The notes under the pieces were generated by a model that searched no databases, was not told where the DNA came from, and was given only the letters and a program-made list of their open reading frames with translations. Both the position numbers and the translations under genes were made by a program. 64,000 bases of DNA. Origin: Micromonospora endolithica (GTDB lineage Bacteria; Actinomycetota; Actinomycetes; Mycobacteriales; Micromonosporaceae). The stretch spans positions 682,001 through 746,000 of the forward strand of contig NZ_RBAK01000001.1 of the NCBI RefSeq assembly GCF_003626595.1, read 5' to 3'. Of the stretch, positions 1-9,108 are shown in pieces. Positions within the stretch are counted from its first letter, which is position 1, and every line of letters starts with the position of its first letter.

Positions 1-570
1 CACCCGCTCCAGGTCCAGGCCCTCCAGCGGGGAACCGGCCGGACCGGCGGGCGAGTCGGTGAGCCGGTGCGCGGCCAGGAAGAGCTGCCGGACCCGGGGC
101 ATCGCGGCCAGGGCGGTCTCGCCGAGACCGCTCGGGTCCACCGGGACGTCCCGCCAGCCCAGCACCTCGGCGCCCTCGACCAGCGCGTACTTCTCCACCA
201 CCTGACGGGCGCGGGCCTCGCCGGCGTCGTCGTCGGGGAGGAACGCCAGGCCGGTGGCGTACTGCCCGGCCGGCGGCAGTGCGAAGCCGGCCACCGCACG
301 CAGGAACGCGTCCGGCACCTGGATCATGATGCCCGCGCCGTCACCGGTGTTGTGCTCCGCGCCCCGGGCGCCCCGGTGGTCCAGTCTGCAGAGCGCACCG
401 AGACCGTTGGCCACGACGCCGTGCGAGCGACGGCCGTGCAGGTCGGCCACGAAGGCCACGCCGCAGGCGTCGTGCTCGAAGGCGGGGTCGTACAACCCGG
501 CTGCGGCGGCGTCGCGACCCACCGGGGGCTGCGGGGCCGGTTGCGGCGTGTGCGGGTACGGAAAGGCCAC
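1..570 (-). CDS. gltB: Glutamate synthase large subunit, N-terminal part (cut by window edge)
   Basis: This is the first 190 codons of the large (alpha) subunit of NADPH glutamate synthase, which makes two glutamates from glutamine and 2-oxoglutarate. The start is GTG with AGGAGG 4 nt upstream. After a 35-residue leader comes FEHDACGVAFVADLHGRRSH; Cys36 is the expected N-terminal nucleophile of the class II glutamine amidotransferase domain, exposed after removal of the leader. LDHRGARGAEHNTGDGAG further on is also typical of GltB. The rest of the gene lies to the left of the window. A divergent acetyltransferase gene starts about 145 bp away, so both promoters share that gap. Identity is secure; only completeness is unknown. 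Confidence 0.95.
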   Translation of the reverse strand, partial: MAFPYPHTPQPAPQPPVGRDAAAAGLYDPAFEHDACGVAFVADLHGRRSHGVVANGLGALCRLDHRGARGAEHNTGDGAGIMIQVPDAFLRAVAGFALPPAGQYATGLAFLPDDDAGEARARQVVEKYALVEGAEVLGWRDVPVDPSGLGETALAAMPRVRQLFLAAHRLTDSPAGPAGSPLEGLDLERV

Positions 571-716
571 CGGGCCTCCTGTCGTCACTCAGGGTGGATC
601 TGGGTGGGGACGACGTCGGCCCTCAGCGGTCTATTGAGTCTACGTTAGGGGGGTCGGCACAAGGCCAGTGCAGATTGATCACACCTTCCAGAGTCTGGGA
701 CGTGTAGTCTCGCGCG

Positions 717-1562
717 GTGGATCCCGCGCACACGGACCTGTTCGACCGGTTGGAACGTTTCTACGACGCGGTGCCCCGGGATGCCGCCCGAGGCGAGGAA
801 CACGGCCCCCTGGTGCTGTTCGTCCGGGAGGGTGCGGGGTGGCCGTTCTACGCCCGGCCCCGGCTGCACGCCACCGACGCCCCGTCGCTGGCCGACATCT
901 CGGCGGTCCGGGAGCGGCAACGGGAACTGGGCCTGCCCGAGGCGTTCGAGTGGGTGCACGAGACCACCCCGGCGCTGCTCCCGGTGGCCCGCTCGGCCGG
1001 CCTGTCCGTGCTGGAGGCGCCGCTGATGGTGCTCGACCCGGCCGCGCTGCCGGACCCGGCGACCCTCACCGACGTACCGCTGCGGTCGCTCGACCCCGAC
1101 GCGCCCGGCTTCGCCGCCGACGTGGCGGCGCGGCGGGCGGTGGCCGCGGTCGGCTTCGCCGTTCCCGGTACCGCGCGCGGCGACGCCGGCCCGGCCCAGC
1201 GGGACGCGGCGGTCACCGAACTGGAGGTGGCCGCGCTGGACGAGGAACGCGCCCGGATCGCCGACGGACGGCGGCTGTCGGCGCTGGCCGGCACGCCCGA
1301 GGACGGCGCGCTGGCCAGCGGGATGGCCATGCGGGTCGGTGAGGTGGCCGAGATCGCCGGGGTCGCCACCCTGCCGGTGGCCCGCCGGCGGGGCCTCGGC
1401 GCGGCGGTGACCGCCCTGCTGGCCCGGGAACTGCTCGCCGCCGGCACCGACGTGGTGTTCCTCTCCGCCGGGAGCGAGGACATCGCCCGGGTCTACCTGC
1501 GGGTCGGCTTCCGCCGGGTGGGCACCGCCTGCATCGCCGAACCCGCCGCCCTGCTCAGCTGA
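717..1562 (+). CDS. GNAT-family N-acetyltransferase
   Basis: A 281-residue protein whose last 80 residues carry a GNAT fold signature: VAEIAGVATLPVARRRGLGA contains the R-x-x-G-x-G acetyl-CoA loop, and the segment ending in VYLRVGFRRVGTA is the usual last strand. The first 160 residues are less recognisable and may be a second, degenerate GNAT-like half or a substrate domain. The substrate is unknown. The GTG start lies 6 nt after TAGTCT (705-710), so the mRNA is probably leaderless. It is transcribed away from gltB and converges on the FAD monooxygenase with a 22-bp gap. Confidence 0.85.
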   Translation: MDPAHTDLFDRLERFYDAVPRDAARGEEHGPLVLFVREGAGWPFYARPRLHATDAPSLADISAVRERQRELGLPEAFEWVHETTPALLPVARSAGLSVLEAPLMVLDPAALPDPATLTDVPLRSLDPDAPGFAADVAARRAVAAVGFAVPGTARGDAGPAQRDAAVTELEVAALDEERARIADGRRLSALAGTPEDGALASGMAMRVGEVAEIAGVATLPVARRRGLGAAVTALLARELLAAGTDVVFLSAGSEDIARVYLRVGFRRVGTACIAEPAALLS

Positions 1563-1584
1563 ACGTCGCGCCCGGCGCCGGGGG

Positions 1585-2772
1585 TCAGGCCGGCGGGCGC
1601 CACTGGGCGGCGGAGGCGGCGGCGCTGCCTAGCAGGCGGGAGTTGATCGTGCCCAGGGCCGCGTCGCGGGCGCGCAGCGCGAGCCGGCCGCGGGCCTGCA
1701 GGACCGCCGACATGCGACGGGTCTGCCGGACCACCGCCGCCGCGCGCGGCCGGCGCACCCGGTCGTACGCGGACACGGCGTCCGGCAGCCGCGACTCGCG
1801 CAGCAACGAGGCGAGCGTGGCGGCGTCCTCGAAGGCGAGGCAGGCGCCCTGCCCGAGGTGCGGCGGCATCGCGTGCGCGGCGTCGCCGAGCAGCACCGCC
1901 CCGCCCGGGCCGGCCGGGAAGCCGTACGACCGGGGCAGCGGGCGCAGCTCGCGGATCTCCTGCTGGACGAGGTCGGCCGGGTCGGTGGCGTCGAGAAGGT
2001 CGGCGATCGGCGCGGGCCAGCCGGCGTACCAGCGCTTGAGCAGGGCCAACTGCGTCTCCGACGGCTCCGGCCGGGGCGCGCCGGCCGCGGTGGCCACCCA
2101 GTAGATGCCGCCTCGGGTGGACCCGCCGGACGAGCCGCGCTCGCCCAGCGACGCCGCGACGAAGCGGTATCCGGCGCCGAGGACCTCGCCGACCGGCGGC
2201 GCGTCGCCGGGCAGCCTGGGTGCCTGGTACCAAGGGATCACCGCCCGCCAGGCGGCCGAGCCGGAACTGACCACGGCGGCCTCCGGCGCGAGTTGCCGGC
2301 GTACCTCGCTGTCGGTGCCGTCCGCCCCGACGACCAGGTCGGCTTCGAGGGTGTGCCGGCCGTCGCCCACCGAGGGGCGCTGCCCCGGCTCGGCGCGAAC
2401 CGTCCGGACGGTCACCCCGGTGCGCAACTCGACCCCGTCGCCGAGGCCGGCGATCAACGCGTCGTGCAGGTCCTCCCGGTGCACCACGACGGGCATCCGG
2501 TCGGCCGGGGTGGGCCGGGGCTGCACCAGCCAGTGGCCGTCCGGCCGGCGTATCCCGCCGTCGCGCAACGGGGTGGCGATCGCCTCCAGCCCGGCGCCGA
2601 GGCCGAGCGCGCGCAGCGCCCGTACGCCGTTGGGCCAGAGCACCACCGCCGTCGGCTCGGGGCGTACCCGGTCGGCCCGCTCCAGGAGGGTGACCCGCCA
2701 GCCGGACCGGGCCAGCGCGCCGGCGACGGCGAGACCGCCGATCCCCGCGCCCACCACCACCGCGCTGCGCAT
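1585..2772 (-). CDS. FAD-dependent monooxygenase (PHBH/UbiH-like flavoprotein)
   Basis: A 395-residue single-component flavoprotein hydroxylase of the p-hydroxybenzoate hydroxylase superfamily. Visible motifs in order: the N-terminal dinucleotide fold VVVGAGIGGLAVAGALA, an acidic strand end (LLERAD), the DG motif LVVGADGTDSEVRRQL and the GD motif VLLGDAAHAMPPHLGQGA that binds FAD ribityl. No secondary-metabolite genes are next to it, so the aromatic or polyketide substrate cannot be inferred. The ATG at 2772 has a GAGGGGGA ribosome site; the open frame continues further upstream but only as an overlap with lgt. It lies 16 bp downstream of lgt in the same direction and is probably co-transcribed with it. 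Confidence 0.88.
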   Translation of the reverse strand: MRSAVVVGAGIGGLAVAGALARSGWRVTLLERADRVRPEPTAVVLWPNGVRALRALGLGAGLEAIATPLRDGGIRRPDGHWLVQPRPTPADRMPVVVHREDLHDALIAGLGDGVELRTGVTVRTVRAEPGQRPSVGDGRHTLEADLVVGADGTDSEVRRQLAPEAAVVSSGSAAWRAVIPWYQAPRLPGDAPPVGEVLGAGYRFVAASLGERGSSGGSTRGGIYWVATAAGAPRPEPSETQLALLKRWYAGWPAPIADLLDATDPADLVQQEIRELRPLPRSYGFPAGPGGAVLLGDAAHAMPPHLGQGACLAFEDAATLASLLRESRLPDAVSAYDRVRRPRAAAVVRQTRRMSAVLQARGRLALRARDAALGTINSRLLGSAAASAAQWRPPA

Positions 2773-2788
2773 GTGGGTCCCCCTCGCT

Positions 2789-3946
2789 TCAGCTGTCGCG
2801 GTCGGCCGGTCGGGAGCCGGCGGGCTCGTCGGCCCGGGTGTGCTCCTCGGCCCCGGTCGGCCCGCCGTCGGGCGCGGGGCCGTCGGAGCGGGGGACCTCG
2901 GTCTGCCGGTCGCCGTCCGGGTCGGCGGGTTCGGGCAGCTCGCCGGTGTCCCGCCAGCGGCGGAACTCCTCCTCGCCGACCACCCGGTAGCCCTCCGGCG
3001 CCTCCGTGCCGGCACCGGCCTCCCGTGCCGACAGGTCGACCTGCGAGACGTCGCCGCCGGTCGGCACCGGCGTGGCCGCCGCGCCGAGCGGGATCAGGTA
3101 TTCCCGGGGGCCGCGGACCCGGACGAAGTAGATCAGCGCGCCGAGGAAGACCAGCGCGGACGTCCACACGTTCAGGCGTACGCCGAGGATGGTGTTCGCC
3201 TCGTCGGTACGCATCAACTCGATCCAGAAGCGGCCGGCGGTGTAGCCCATCACGTACAACGCGAACGCCCGTCCCCGGCCGAGCCGCAGTCGCCGGTCGA
3301 GCACCAGGACCAGGGCCGCCACGCCCACGTTCCACAGCGCCTCGTAGGCGAAGGTCGGATGGTAGAGGCCGGGTTCGAGGATCGGCTGCCCGGCGTCGTC
3401 GCGCAGCGCCTGCCCCGGGTTGTCGGGATCCATCCGGTGGATCTCCAGCCCCCAGGGCAGGGTGGTCGTACCGCCGTACAGCTCGTTGTTGAACCAGTTG
3501 CCCAGTCGGCCGACGGCCTGGGCCAGCGGCAGGCCCGGCGCGAGCGCGTCGGCCACCACGGCGAAGGGGATGCCGAGCTGCCGGGCGGCGATCCAGGCGC
3601 CGACCGCGCCACCGGCGACCGCACCCCAGATGCCGAGACCGCCCTCCCAGATGTAGAGCGCCTTGAGCGGTTCGCCGCCGGTGCCGAAGTATTTCTCCGG
3701 CGAGGTGATCACGTGGTAGATCCGCGCCCCGATGATGCCGGCCGGCACCGCCCACACGGCGATGTCGAGCACCGCGCCCGGGGCCACCCCGCGCTGGCGC
3801 AGCCGCCGCTCGGCGAGCCAGCAGGCCAGCACGATGCCGAGGATGATGCAGAGCGCGTACGCCCGGATCGGCACCGGTCCGAGCTGCCACACCGCGGTGC
3901 TGGGACTGGGCAGGGCCGCCTGGGGGGTCAGCGAGGCGAGGGTCAC
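2789..3946 (-). CDS. lgt: Prolipoprotein diacylglyceryl transferase Lgt
   Basis: Membrane enzyme that transfers diacylglycerol from phosphatidylglycerol to the lipobox cysteine of prelipoproteins; it acts before LspA, also in this window. The signature GRLGNWFNNELYG sits at residues 146-158 and includes the conserved Arg and Asn. About seven hydrophobic segments end near residue 285. A hydrophilic, acidic tail of about 100 residues (rich in D, E, P and T) follows, longer than in E. coli Lgt but usual for actinobacterial versions. The GTG at 3946 was chosen because MTLASLTPQAALPSPSTAVW leads directly into the first membrane helix; the upstream ribosome site is weak. It lies close to the trp genes, as in Streptomyces. 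Confidence 0.93.
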   Translation of the reverse strand: MTLASLTPQAALPSPSTAVWQLGPVPIRAYALCIILGIVLACWLAERRLRQRGVAPGAVLDIAVWAVPAGIIGARIYHVITSPEKYFGTGGEPLKALYIWEGGLGIWGAVAGGAVGAWIAARQLGIPFAVVADALAPGLPLAQAVGRLGNWFNNELYGGTTTLPWGLEIHRMDPDNPGQALRDDAGQPILEPGLYHPTFAYEALWNVGVAALVLVLDRRLRLGRGRAFALYVMGYTAGRFWIELMRTDEANTILGVRLNVWTSALVFLGALIYFVRVRGPREYLIPLGAAATPVPTGGDVSQVDLSAREAGAGTEAPEGYRVVGEEEFRRWRDTGELPEPADPDGDRQTEVPRSDGPAPDGGPTGAEEHTRADEPAGSRPADRDS

Positions 3947-4048
3947 GGGTGCACACGCTACCGCCGTGGGGCCGGTACGTGGCACCCCGGGCGGCCGGTT
4001 CAGTGGCTTCCATGACTTCCGGTGGCCCCCGCCGTAGGCTCGACGGCG

Positions 4049-4540
4049 ATGAGCGCGCTCACCTGGGCGGTCGCCGCGGTGGTCACCGACGACACCGGGC
4101 GGGTGCTGCTCTGCCGGCAGGGCCCGGGCGAGCGGCGGTACGCGCTGCCCGGTGGCCGGTCCCGCCCCGCCGAGAGCCCGGTCGACGCGGTGACCCGCGA
4201 CATCCGCGCGGAGACCGGCTGGGAGATCGACGTGATCGACCTGGTCGGCGTCTACCACGTCGTGGCGGCCACCCCGGCGACGCCGGGACCGTGCGGCCCC
4301 TGGCCCGACGTGATCGTGCACGTCTTCCGCGCCCGTCCCCGGGGCACCACCCCGACCGGCGACCCGGCCGGCGGCTGCCGGCTGTCCTGGCACCGGCCCG
4401 ACGGGCTACCGGAGGCCCTCACCCCGACCACGCGGGCGGCCCTCACCGACGCCCTGGCCGGCCGCTCCGGCGTCGTGTCCACCCCGACCGTCCCCCGCCC
4501 CCCGACCCAACGCCCCGCCGAACCAGCCCACCCCCACTAG
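4049..4540 (+). CDS. Nudix-family hydrolase with a degenerate Nudix box
   Basis: A 163-residue protein with an N-terminal Nudix fold (TWAVAAVVTDDTGRVLLCRQ). The Nudix box is present but altered: G-x5-E-x7-R-D-I-R-A-E-T-G-W against the consensus G-x5-E-x7-R-E-U-x-E-E-x-G-U, so two of the metal-binding glutamates are Asp and Ala. Activity on nucleoside diphosphate derivatives is therefore uncertain. The last 30 residues are proline-rich and probably disordered. The ATG lies 8 nt after TAGGCT (4035-4040), which suggests a leaderless mRNA. The gene converges on trpA, with a large inverted repeat and a G-run array between them. Confidence 0.8.
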   Translation: MSALTWAVAAVVTDDTGRVLLCRQGPGERRYALPGGRSRPAESPVDAVTRDIRAETGWEIDVIDLVGVYHVVAATPATPGPCGPWPDVIVHVFRARPRGTTPTGDPAGGCRLSWHRPDGLPEALTPTTRAALTDALAGRSGVVSTPTVPRPPTQRPAEPAHPH

Positions 4541-4580
4541 TCCCCGCCCCCGCCGGCCGGGCCCCGGCCCGCCTGGCGCG

Positions 4581-4651
4581 GCGATCTTGCACTTTCTGTC
4601 GCCGCGTTCCGGACATGGCACGCGAAACGACGACCGAAAGTGCAAGATCGC
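4581..4651. repeat. Long inverted repeat between convergent genes
   Basis: GCGATCTTGCACTTTC at 4581-4596 is repeated exactly in inverted orientation at 4636-4651, with a 39-nt loop. The arms are AT-richer than their surroundings. It lies between the Nudix gene and trpA, which converge. It could act as a bidirectional terminator or be a copy of a dispersed palindromic element; the long loop makes a simple intrinsic terminator less likely. No T-run follows. Confidence 0.8.
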
Positions 4652-4654
4652 GGT

Positions 4655-4691
4655 GGGGGCGGGGCGGGGTGGGGGTTAGGGGGTTAGGGGG
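4655..4691 (+). other. G-run array, potential G-quadruplex with telomere-like spacing
   Basis: The + strand shows six G-runs: five Gs at 4655-4659, four at 4661-4664, four at 4666-4669, five at 4671-4675, five at 4679-4683 and five at 4687-4691, separated by 1-3 nt; two of the spacers are TTA. The second TTA is the complement of the trpA stop codon, so the array straddles the trpA 3' end. The G-rich strand is the trpA template strand. The sequence is obvious; folding and function are inference. Confidence 0.7.
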
Positions 4692-5481
4692 TGCGGACGC
4701 CTTCGGCCAGGTCGGCGCTGAGGGTGCGCAGGGCGGTCAGGCCGGCGGCCTGGTCCGGGGCGTCGAGCACGCAGCGGACGAGCGCGCTGCCGACGATGAC
4801 GCCGTCGGCGTATCCGGCGACCGTGCCGGCCTGCGCCCCGGTGCTCACGCCCAGGCCGACCCCGACCGGCAGGTCGGTGACCGCCCGGACCCGGGAGACC
4901 AGCAGCGGCGCGGCGTCGGAGGTCTGCGTGCGGGCGCCGGTGACCCCCATGAGCGCGGTGGCGTACACGAAGCCCCGGCAGTGGGACACGGTCATCGCCA
5001 GCCGCGCGTCGGTGGACGACGGGGAGACCAGGAACGTCCGGTCCAGGCCGTACGCGTCGGAGGCGGCCAACCACTCGTCGGCCTCTTCCGGAATCAGGTC
5101 CGGGGTGATCAGCCCGGTGCCACCGGCCGAGGCGAGGTCCCGGGCGAACGCGTCGACGCCGTACTGCTCGATGGGGTTCCAGTAGGTCATGGTGACCACC
5201 GGCGCGCCGGTCGCGGCGACCGCCTCGATGATCCGCAGCGTGTCGGCGGTGCGTACGCCGCCGGCCAGGGCGATGTCGCTGGCCCGCTGGATGACCGGAC
5301 CGTCCATCACCGGGTCCGAGTACGGGATCTCGACCTCGACGACGTCCACGCCCGCCTCGACCATGGCGGTCATCGCGGCGATGCTGCCCTCGACGGTCGG
5401 GAAACCGGCCGGCATGCAGCCCACCAGCACGGCCCGCCCGTCGGCGCGGGCCTTGTCGAACGCGACACCGATCCGGCTCAT
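4684..5481 (-). CDS. trpA: Tryptophan synthase alpha chain
   Basis: Cleaves indole-3-glycerol phosphate to indole and glyceraldehyde 3-phosphate; indole is channelled to TrpB. It is 265 residues long, normal for TrpA. The catalytic acids are at the canonical places: Glu49 in VVEVEIP and Asp60 in [23 protein letters not shown] and the phosphate loops GVTGAR and GLGVST are present. The ATG overlaps the trpB stop by 4 bp, so the two subunits are translationally coupled. The gene ends the trpC-trpB-trpA run and converges on the Nudix gene. Confidence 0.97.
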   Translation of the reverse strand: MSRIGVAFDKARADGRAVLVGCMPAGFPTVEGSIAAMTAMVEAGVDVVEVEIPYSDPVMDGPVIQRASDIALAGGVRTADTLRIIEAVAATGAPVVTMTYWNPIEQYGVDAFARDLASAGGTGLITPDLIPEEADEWLAASDAYGLDRTFLVSPSSTDARLAMTVSHCRGFVYATALMGVTGARTQTSDAAPLLVSRVRAVTDLPVGVGLGVSTGAQAGTVAGYADGVIVGSALVRCVLDAPDQAAGLTALRTLSADLAEGVRTP

Positions 5482-6722
5482 CGTGCCGACTCCTTGTCCA
5501 GGATGCCGAAGTAGTCACCGGCGGGGTGGACGTCCTTGTCCCCCCGACCGGAGAGGTTGACCACGATCACCGGCTCGCGGCCCAACTCGGCGGCGAGCTT
5601 CGGGGCGATCGCGACGGTGCCGGCCAGCGCGTGCGCGCTCTCGATCGCCGGGATGACGCCCTCGGTACGGCAGAGCAGCTCGAACGCGGCCATCGCCTCG
5701 TCGTCGGTCACCGGCAGGTAGGTGGCCCGGCCGGTCTCGTGCAGCCAGGCGTGCTCCGGGCCCACCCCCGGGTAGTCCAGGCCGGCGGAGATCGAGTGCG
5801 ACTCCACGGTCTGCCCGTCGGCGTTCTGCAACACGAACGTCCGGGTGCCGTGCAGCACGCCGGACCTGCCGCCGGTGATGCTGGCCGCGTGCCGGTCGGT
5901 GTCGACGCCGGCGCCGCCGGCCTCGAAGCCGTACAGCCGCACGCCCGGGTCACCGACGAAGGCGTGGAAGATGCCCAGCGCGTTGGAGCCGCCGCCGACG
6001 CAGGCGGTGACCGCGTCCGGCAGCGCGCCGGTCAGGTCCAGGCACTGCTGGCGGGCCTCGTCGCCGATGCCCCGGACGAAGTCGCGGACCATCGCCGGGA
6101 ACGGGTGCGGCCCGGCGGCGGTGCCGATCAGGTAGTGCGTCTTGTCGACGTTGGCGACCCAGTCGCGCATCGCCTCGTTCATCGCGTCCTTGAGGGTGCG
6201 TGAACCGGCGGTGACCGGGACGACGGTGGCGCCGAGCATCCGCATCCGGGCGACGTTCAGCGCCTGCCGCTCGATGTCCACCGCGCCCATGTAGACCACG
6301 CACTCGAGGTCGAACAAAGCGGCGGCGGTGGCGGTGGCCACGCCGTGCTGACCGGCGCCGGTCTCCGCGATGACCCGGGTCTTGCCCATCCGCTTGGTCA
6401 GCAGGGCCTGGCCCAGGACGTTGCGCACCTTGTGCGCGCCGGTGTGGTTGAGGTCCTCCCGCTTGAGCAGGACCCGCGCGCCGATCCGGGCGGAGAACCG
6501 CCGCGCGGAGTAGAGCAGCGACGGCGTGCCGGCGTAGTCACGCAGCAGCGCGCCGAACTCGGCCTGGAACGACTCGTCGGTCATCGCGGTGCGCCACGCC
6601 CCGTCCAGCTCGTCGAGGGCGGCCACCAGGGCCTCCGGGACGAACCGGCCACCGAAGCGGCCGAAGTGGCCGGCGGTATCGGGGAACTGACCGGCCGGGG
6701 TGGCCAGTGCGTCGGCGCTCAT
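5478..6722 (-). CDS. trpB: Tryptophan synthase beta chain
   Basis: PLP enzyme that condenses indole with serine to make tryptophan; it forms the alpha2-beta2 complex with TrpA. At 414 residues it is the common TrpB1 type. The PLP lysine is Lys98 in [11 protein letters not shown]; the glycine-rich phosphate loop is [23 protein letters not shown] is the substrate loop with the conserved Glu. Its stop overlaps the trpA start, and trpC lies 41 bp upstream in the same direction. Confidence 0.97.
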   Translation of the reverse strand: MSADALATPAGQFPDTAGHFGRFGGRFVPEALVAALDELDGAWRTAMTDESFQAEFGALLRDYAGTPSLLYSARRFSARIGARVLLKREDLNHTGAHKVRNVLGQALLTKRMGKTRVIAETGAGQHGVATATAAALFDLECVVYMGAVDIERQALNVARMRMLGATVVPVTAGSRTLKDAMNEAMRDWVANVDKTHYLIGTAAGPHPFPAMVRDFVRGIGDEARQQCLDLTGALPDAVTACVGGGSNALGIFHAFVGDPGVRLYGFEAGGAGVDTDRHAASITGGRSGVLHGTRTFVLQNADGQTVESHSISAGLDYPGVGPEHAWLHETGRATYLPVTDDEAMAAFELLCRTEGVIPAIESAHALAGTVAIAPKLAAELGREPVIVVNLSGRGDKDVHPAGDYFGILDKESAR

Positions 6723-6763
6723 CGCGGGTTCCTCTCGCTGCGGACTCTCCCCGGGCGCGCGGT

Positions 6764-7627
6764 TCAGCGCGCCGGGCGGGGCGTCGCCGGGTGGTTGCCG
6801 GCGTTGACCAGTTCGGCCACCGCCTCCCGGGGACTCTTCTGGGTGACCAGACCCTCACCCACCAGGACGGCGTCGGCGCCGGCCGAGGCGTACCGGATGA
6901 GGTCGTGCGGGCCACGCACGCCGGACTCGGCGATCTTGACGACGTGGCTGGGCAGGCCGGGCGCGATCCGCTCGAAGACCGAACGGTCGACCTCCAGCGT
7001 ACGCAGGTTGCGGGCGTTGACGCCGATCACCTGCGCGCCCGCCTCCAGGGCCCGGTCGGCCTCCTCCTCGTCGTGCACCTCGACCAGCGCGGTCATGCCG
7101 AGCGACTCGATCCGCTCCAGCAGGCCGACCAGCGCGTTCTGCTCCAGGGCGGCGACGATCAGCAACACCAGGTCGGCACCGTGCGCCCGCGCCTCGTGCA
7201 CCTGGTAGCTGGAGACGACGAAGTCCTTGCGCAGGACCGGGACGCTCACCGCCGCGCGTACGGCGGCCAGGTCGTCCAGCGAGCCGCCGAACCAGCGGCC
7301 CTCGGTCAGCACGCTGATCGCCCGCGCCCCACCGGCGGCGTAGTCGCCCGCCAGGTCGGCCGGGTCGGCGATCTCGGCCAGCTTCCCCTTCGACGGGGAG
7401 GAGCGCTTCACCTCGGCGATCACCGCCACGCCCGGCTTGCGCAGGGCCGCGTACGCGTCCAGCGGCGGCGGCGCGGCGGCGGCCAGCTCGCGGATCCGCT
7501 CCAGCGGAATCTGCTCCTGCCGCCGGGCGACGTCCTCACGCACGCCGGCCAGGATCTCGTCGAGCACGCTTACGGACGCTGCCGTACCGGCGTCGTCCCC
7601 CTCCGCGTGCGCATGCTCAGCAGTCAC
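6764..7627 (-). CDS. trpC: Indole-3-glycerol phosphate synthase
   Basis: Converts carboxyphenylaminodeoxyribulose phosphate to indoleglycerol phosphate, the step before TrpAB. Motifs of the TIM barrel are clear: [13 protein letters not shown] (catalytic Lys), [28 protein letters not shown] and IAESGVRG. The GTG at 7627 was chosen because GGAGAGGGGAG lies 7 nt upstream, giving 287 residues. An ATG at 7654, 6 nt after TAGCAT (7661-7666), is a credible leaderless alternative that adds 9 residues; the TAGCAT box could equally serve as the -10 of a short-leadered mRNA. Core homology starts about 20 residues after 7627. There is no trpF fusion. Confidence 0.95.
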   Translation of the reverse strand: MTAEHAHAEGDDAGTAASVSVLDEILAGVREDVARRQEQIPLERIRELAAAAPPPLDAYAALRKPGVAVIAEVKRSSPSKGKLAEIADPADLAGDYAAGGARAISVLTEGRWFGGSLDDLAAVRAAVSVPVLRKDFVVSSYQVHEARAHGADLVLLIVAALEQNALVGLLERIESLGMTALVEVHDEEEADRALEAGAQVIGVNARNLRTLEVDRSVFERIAPGLPSHVVKIAESGVRGPHDLIRYASAGADAVLVGEGLVTQKSPREAVAELVNAGNHPATPRPAR

Positions 7628-7654
7628 CAACGGACTCCCCTCTCCGGGCGTCAT

Positions 7655-8031
7655 GGGCCGATGCTAGGGGGCGCCACCTGGACCGGGGTGCCGGGGGTAT
7701 GGCGCTCCTCACGAGATGGGCTGGGGCATAATGCCCGACTTCCCGTGAAGGCCGGATCACGCAGCGCCATTACCTCCATCGATAGGCGTCACCCTGCCGA
7801 GTCCGTCCATCATCCGGGCTGCCGGACGGATCCGCAGCCCGGACGCCCGCCGGACGCGGTCGATGCTGTGACCTACCTCAAGGCCGTACGGCCCTTTCCC
7901 AGCTCAGCGGCCAGGCGGGAGAGTTGACGCGACGGTCACCACACCGAAACGTGAGCCGCCGAGCATCTTCCTCGGGCAGACTCAATGAGGCGTCTGCCCC
8001 ACCGTCTCCGACGATCTCCAGCGGGGTGATC
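7655..8031. other. 377-bp gene-free stretch between trpC and a small divergent gene
   Basis: Contains, in order: TAGCAT on the minus strand (7661-7666), a plausible trpC -10; a short palindrome GGGCAT-A-ATGCCC around 7729-7741; a TTGACG box at 7924-7929 that could be the -35 of the small gene to the right; and a hairpin with GGGCAGAC at 7974-7981, a 10-nt loop and GTCTGCCC at 7992-7999, just before that gene. I see no run of Trp codons that would indicate a trp attenuator and no riboswitch that I recognise. Confidence 0.5.
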
Positions 8032-8289
8032 ATGACTAGTCCCGGCCCGCACCAGACCATCGGGCTCACCACCCTCTCCCGTACCGTCGCGTCGCTCGCC
8101 GTCGGCGTCGTACACACTCTCGAACGTGCCGTCGTCGGCGAGGCCCGGATGCGGACCGCGCGCGGCAACGCCTGGGAGGCCGTGTGCGCCGACCGGGCCC
8201 GGGCGGACCAGCGGGCCGAACTGGACCGCCTGGTCGCCGAACTGGCCGCGGCCCGCGCCGCCGCCCGGGACCGCCAGCCCGTCGCCTGA
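8032..8289 (+). CDS. Small hypothetical protein with charged helical C-terminus
   Basis: An 85-residue protein I do not recognise. Residues 10-35 form a moderately hydrophobic segment (TTLSRTVASLAVGVVHTLERA) that could be amphipathic or a weak membrane anchor. Residues 45-80 are an alanine-, arginine- and glutamate-rich helix (RADQRAELDRLVAELAAARA) likely to form a coiled coil. Codon third positions are GC-rich as in its neighbours, supporting coding. It is transcribed away from trpC and converges on the trp-region membrane protein. A hairpin (7974-7999) lies in its leader. Start choice is tentative because the ribosome site is weak. Confidence 0.55.
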   Translation: MTSPGPHQTIGLTTLSRTVASLAVGVVHTLERAVVGEARMRTARGNAWEAVCADRARADQRAELDRLVAELAAARAAARDRQPVA

Positions 8290-8457
8290 CGTCCCCACGG
8301 CAGGTCCGACCGGCGATCGACCGTTCGATCCACTCTCCTGCACGGATCTCGGGGTGTCCGAGGGTCAGGAAGACCCCGACATCAGCGAACCCGAGTGCAC
8401 CTTGGCCGAGCAGCGCGGGCGCCGGGGCCGGAACGCCGGAGCGTCCCGGGCCGACGG

Positions 8458-9108
8458 TCAGCGCACCGTCGGGTCCTCGCCCCGGTCCAGGGCGTCCCAC
8501 GCCTGCGTCGTCCCCCGGCCGACCACTGGTCCGGCGGCCGCACCGTCGCCGGGCCGCTGGGCCGCACCGGCCGTCCGGCGGGCCGGTCGCTCGTACCGGG
8601 CGCCCATCGCCGGCCACCGGTGTCCCCGCCGGGCGGTCAACAGGCCGCCCGCCACCGCGAGCACCCCACCGACCAGGCACAGTGCCGGCCACTGCCGGCT
8701 CACCTCGCCGTCGAACCCCGCCACCAGGCCGTAGCCGCCACCGCCCGCCACCGTCAGGCCGAGCAGCGTGATCAGCACCCCGAGCGCCCGACGCAGCCGG
8801 CCCCGGGTGGCCAGCACCGCGCCCCCGCCGGCCAGCGCCACCAAAGCGAGCGCCGGCAGCCACGGCAGCAGGCCCGCGCCACTGGCGGGCTCGCGCACCG
8901 GCGGCAGCGGCGTCGGGCGAGGGGTCAACTCCACCGCCCAGGTACGCGTCGCCGCCCACGACGCCAAACCCGCGCCGGCCACGCAGAGCAGCACCGCGTA
9001 CGCCATCTCGCGCCGCACCGGCACCGACCGCGCGCCCGCCCCGGTGGCATCGCCCGACGCGGCCGGGGCAGGCCCGTCCCCGGCCGATCCCGCACTCCTC
9101 GCGCTCAC
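8458..9108 (-). CDS. Trp-region conserved membrane protein
   Basis: A 216-residue membrane protein of the actinobacterial family always found near trpE/trpC (trp_oprn_chp type). Four hydrophobic segments are visible, at about residues 35-53, 80-100, 109-128 and 142-160, with WAATRTWAVEL after the first one, a hallmark of the family. The cytoplasmic tail is basic then Gly/Ala-rich. Function is unknown; its fixed location suggests a role linked to tryptophan or aromatic metabolism. The start codon GTG sits in one copy of a 28-bp duplicated sequence; the other copy spans the trpE stop. Confidence 0.85.
   Translation of the reverse strand: MSARSAGSAGDGPAPAASGDATGAGARSVPVRREMAYAVLLCVAGAGLASWAATRTWAVELTPRPTPLPPVREPASGAGLLPWLPALALVALAGGGAVLATRGRLRRALGVLITLLGLTVAGGGGYGLVAGFDGEVSRQWPALCLVGGVLAVAGGLLTARRGHRWPAMGARYERPARRTAGAAQRPGDGAAAGPVVGRGTTQAWDALDRGEDPTVR

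Noticed and set aside
7651..7770. A 39-residue frame with GGAGG upstream of trpC, as a possible trp leader peptide
   Set aside because: It has no tryptophan codons, and no alternative hairpin pair is evident; its overlap with the alternative trpC ATG may be chance.
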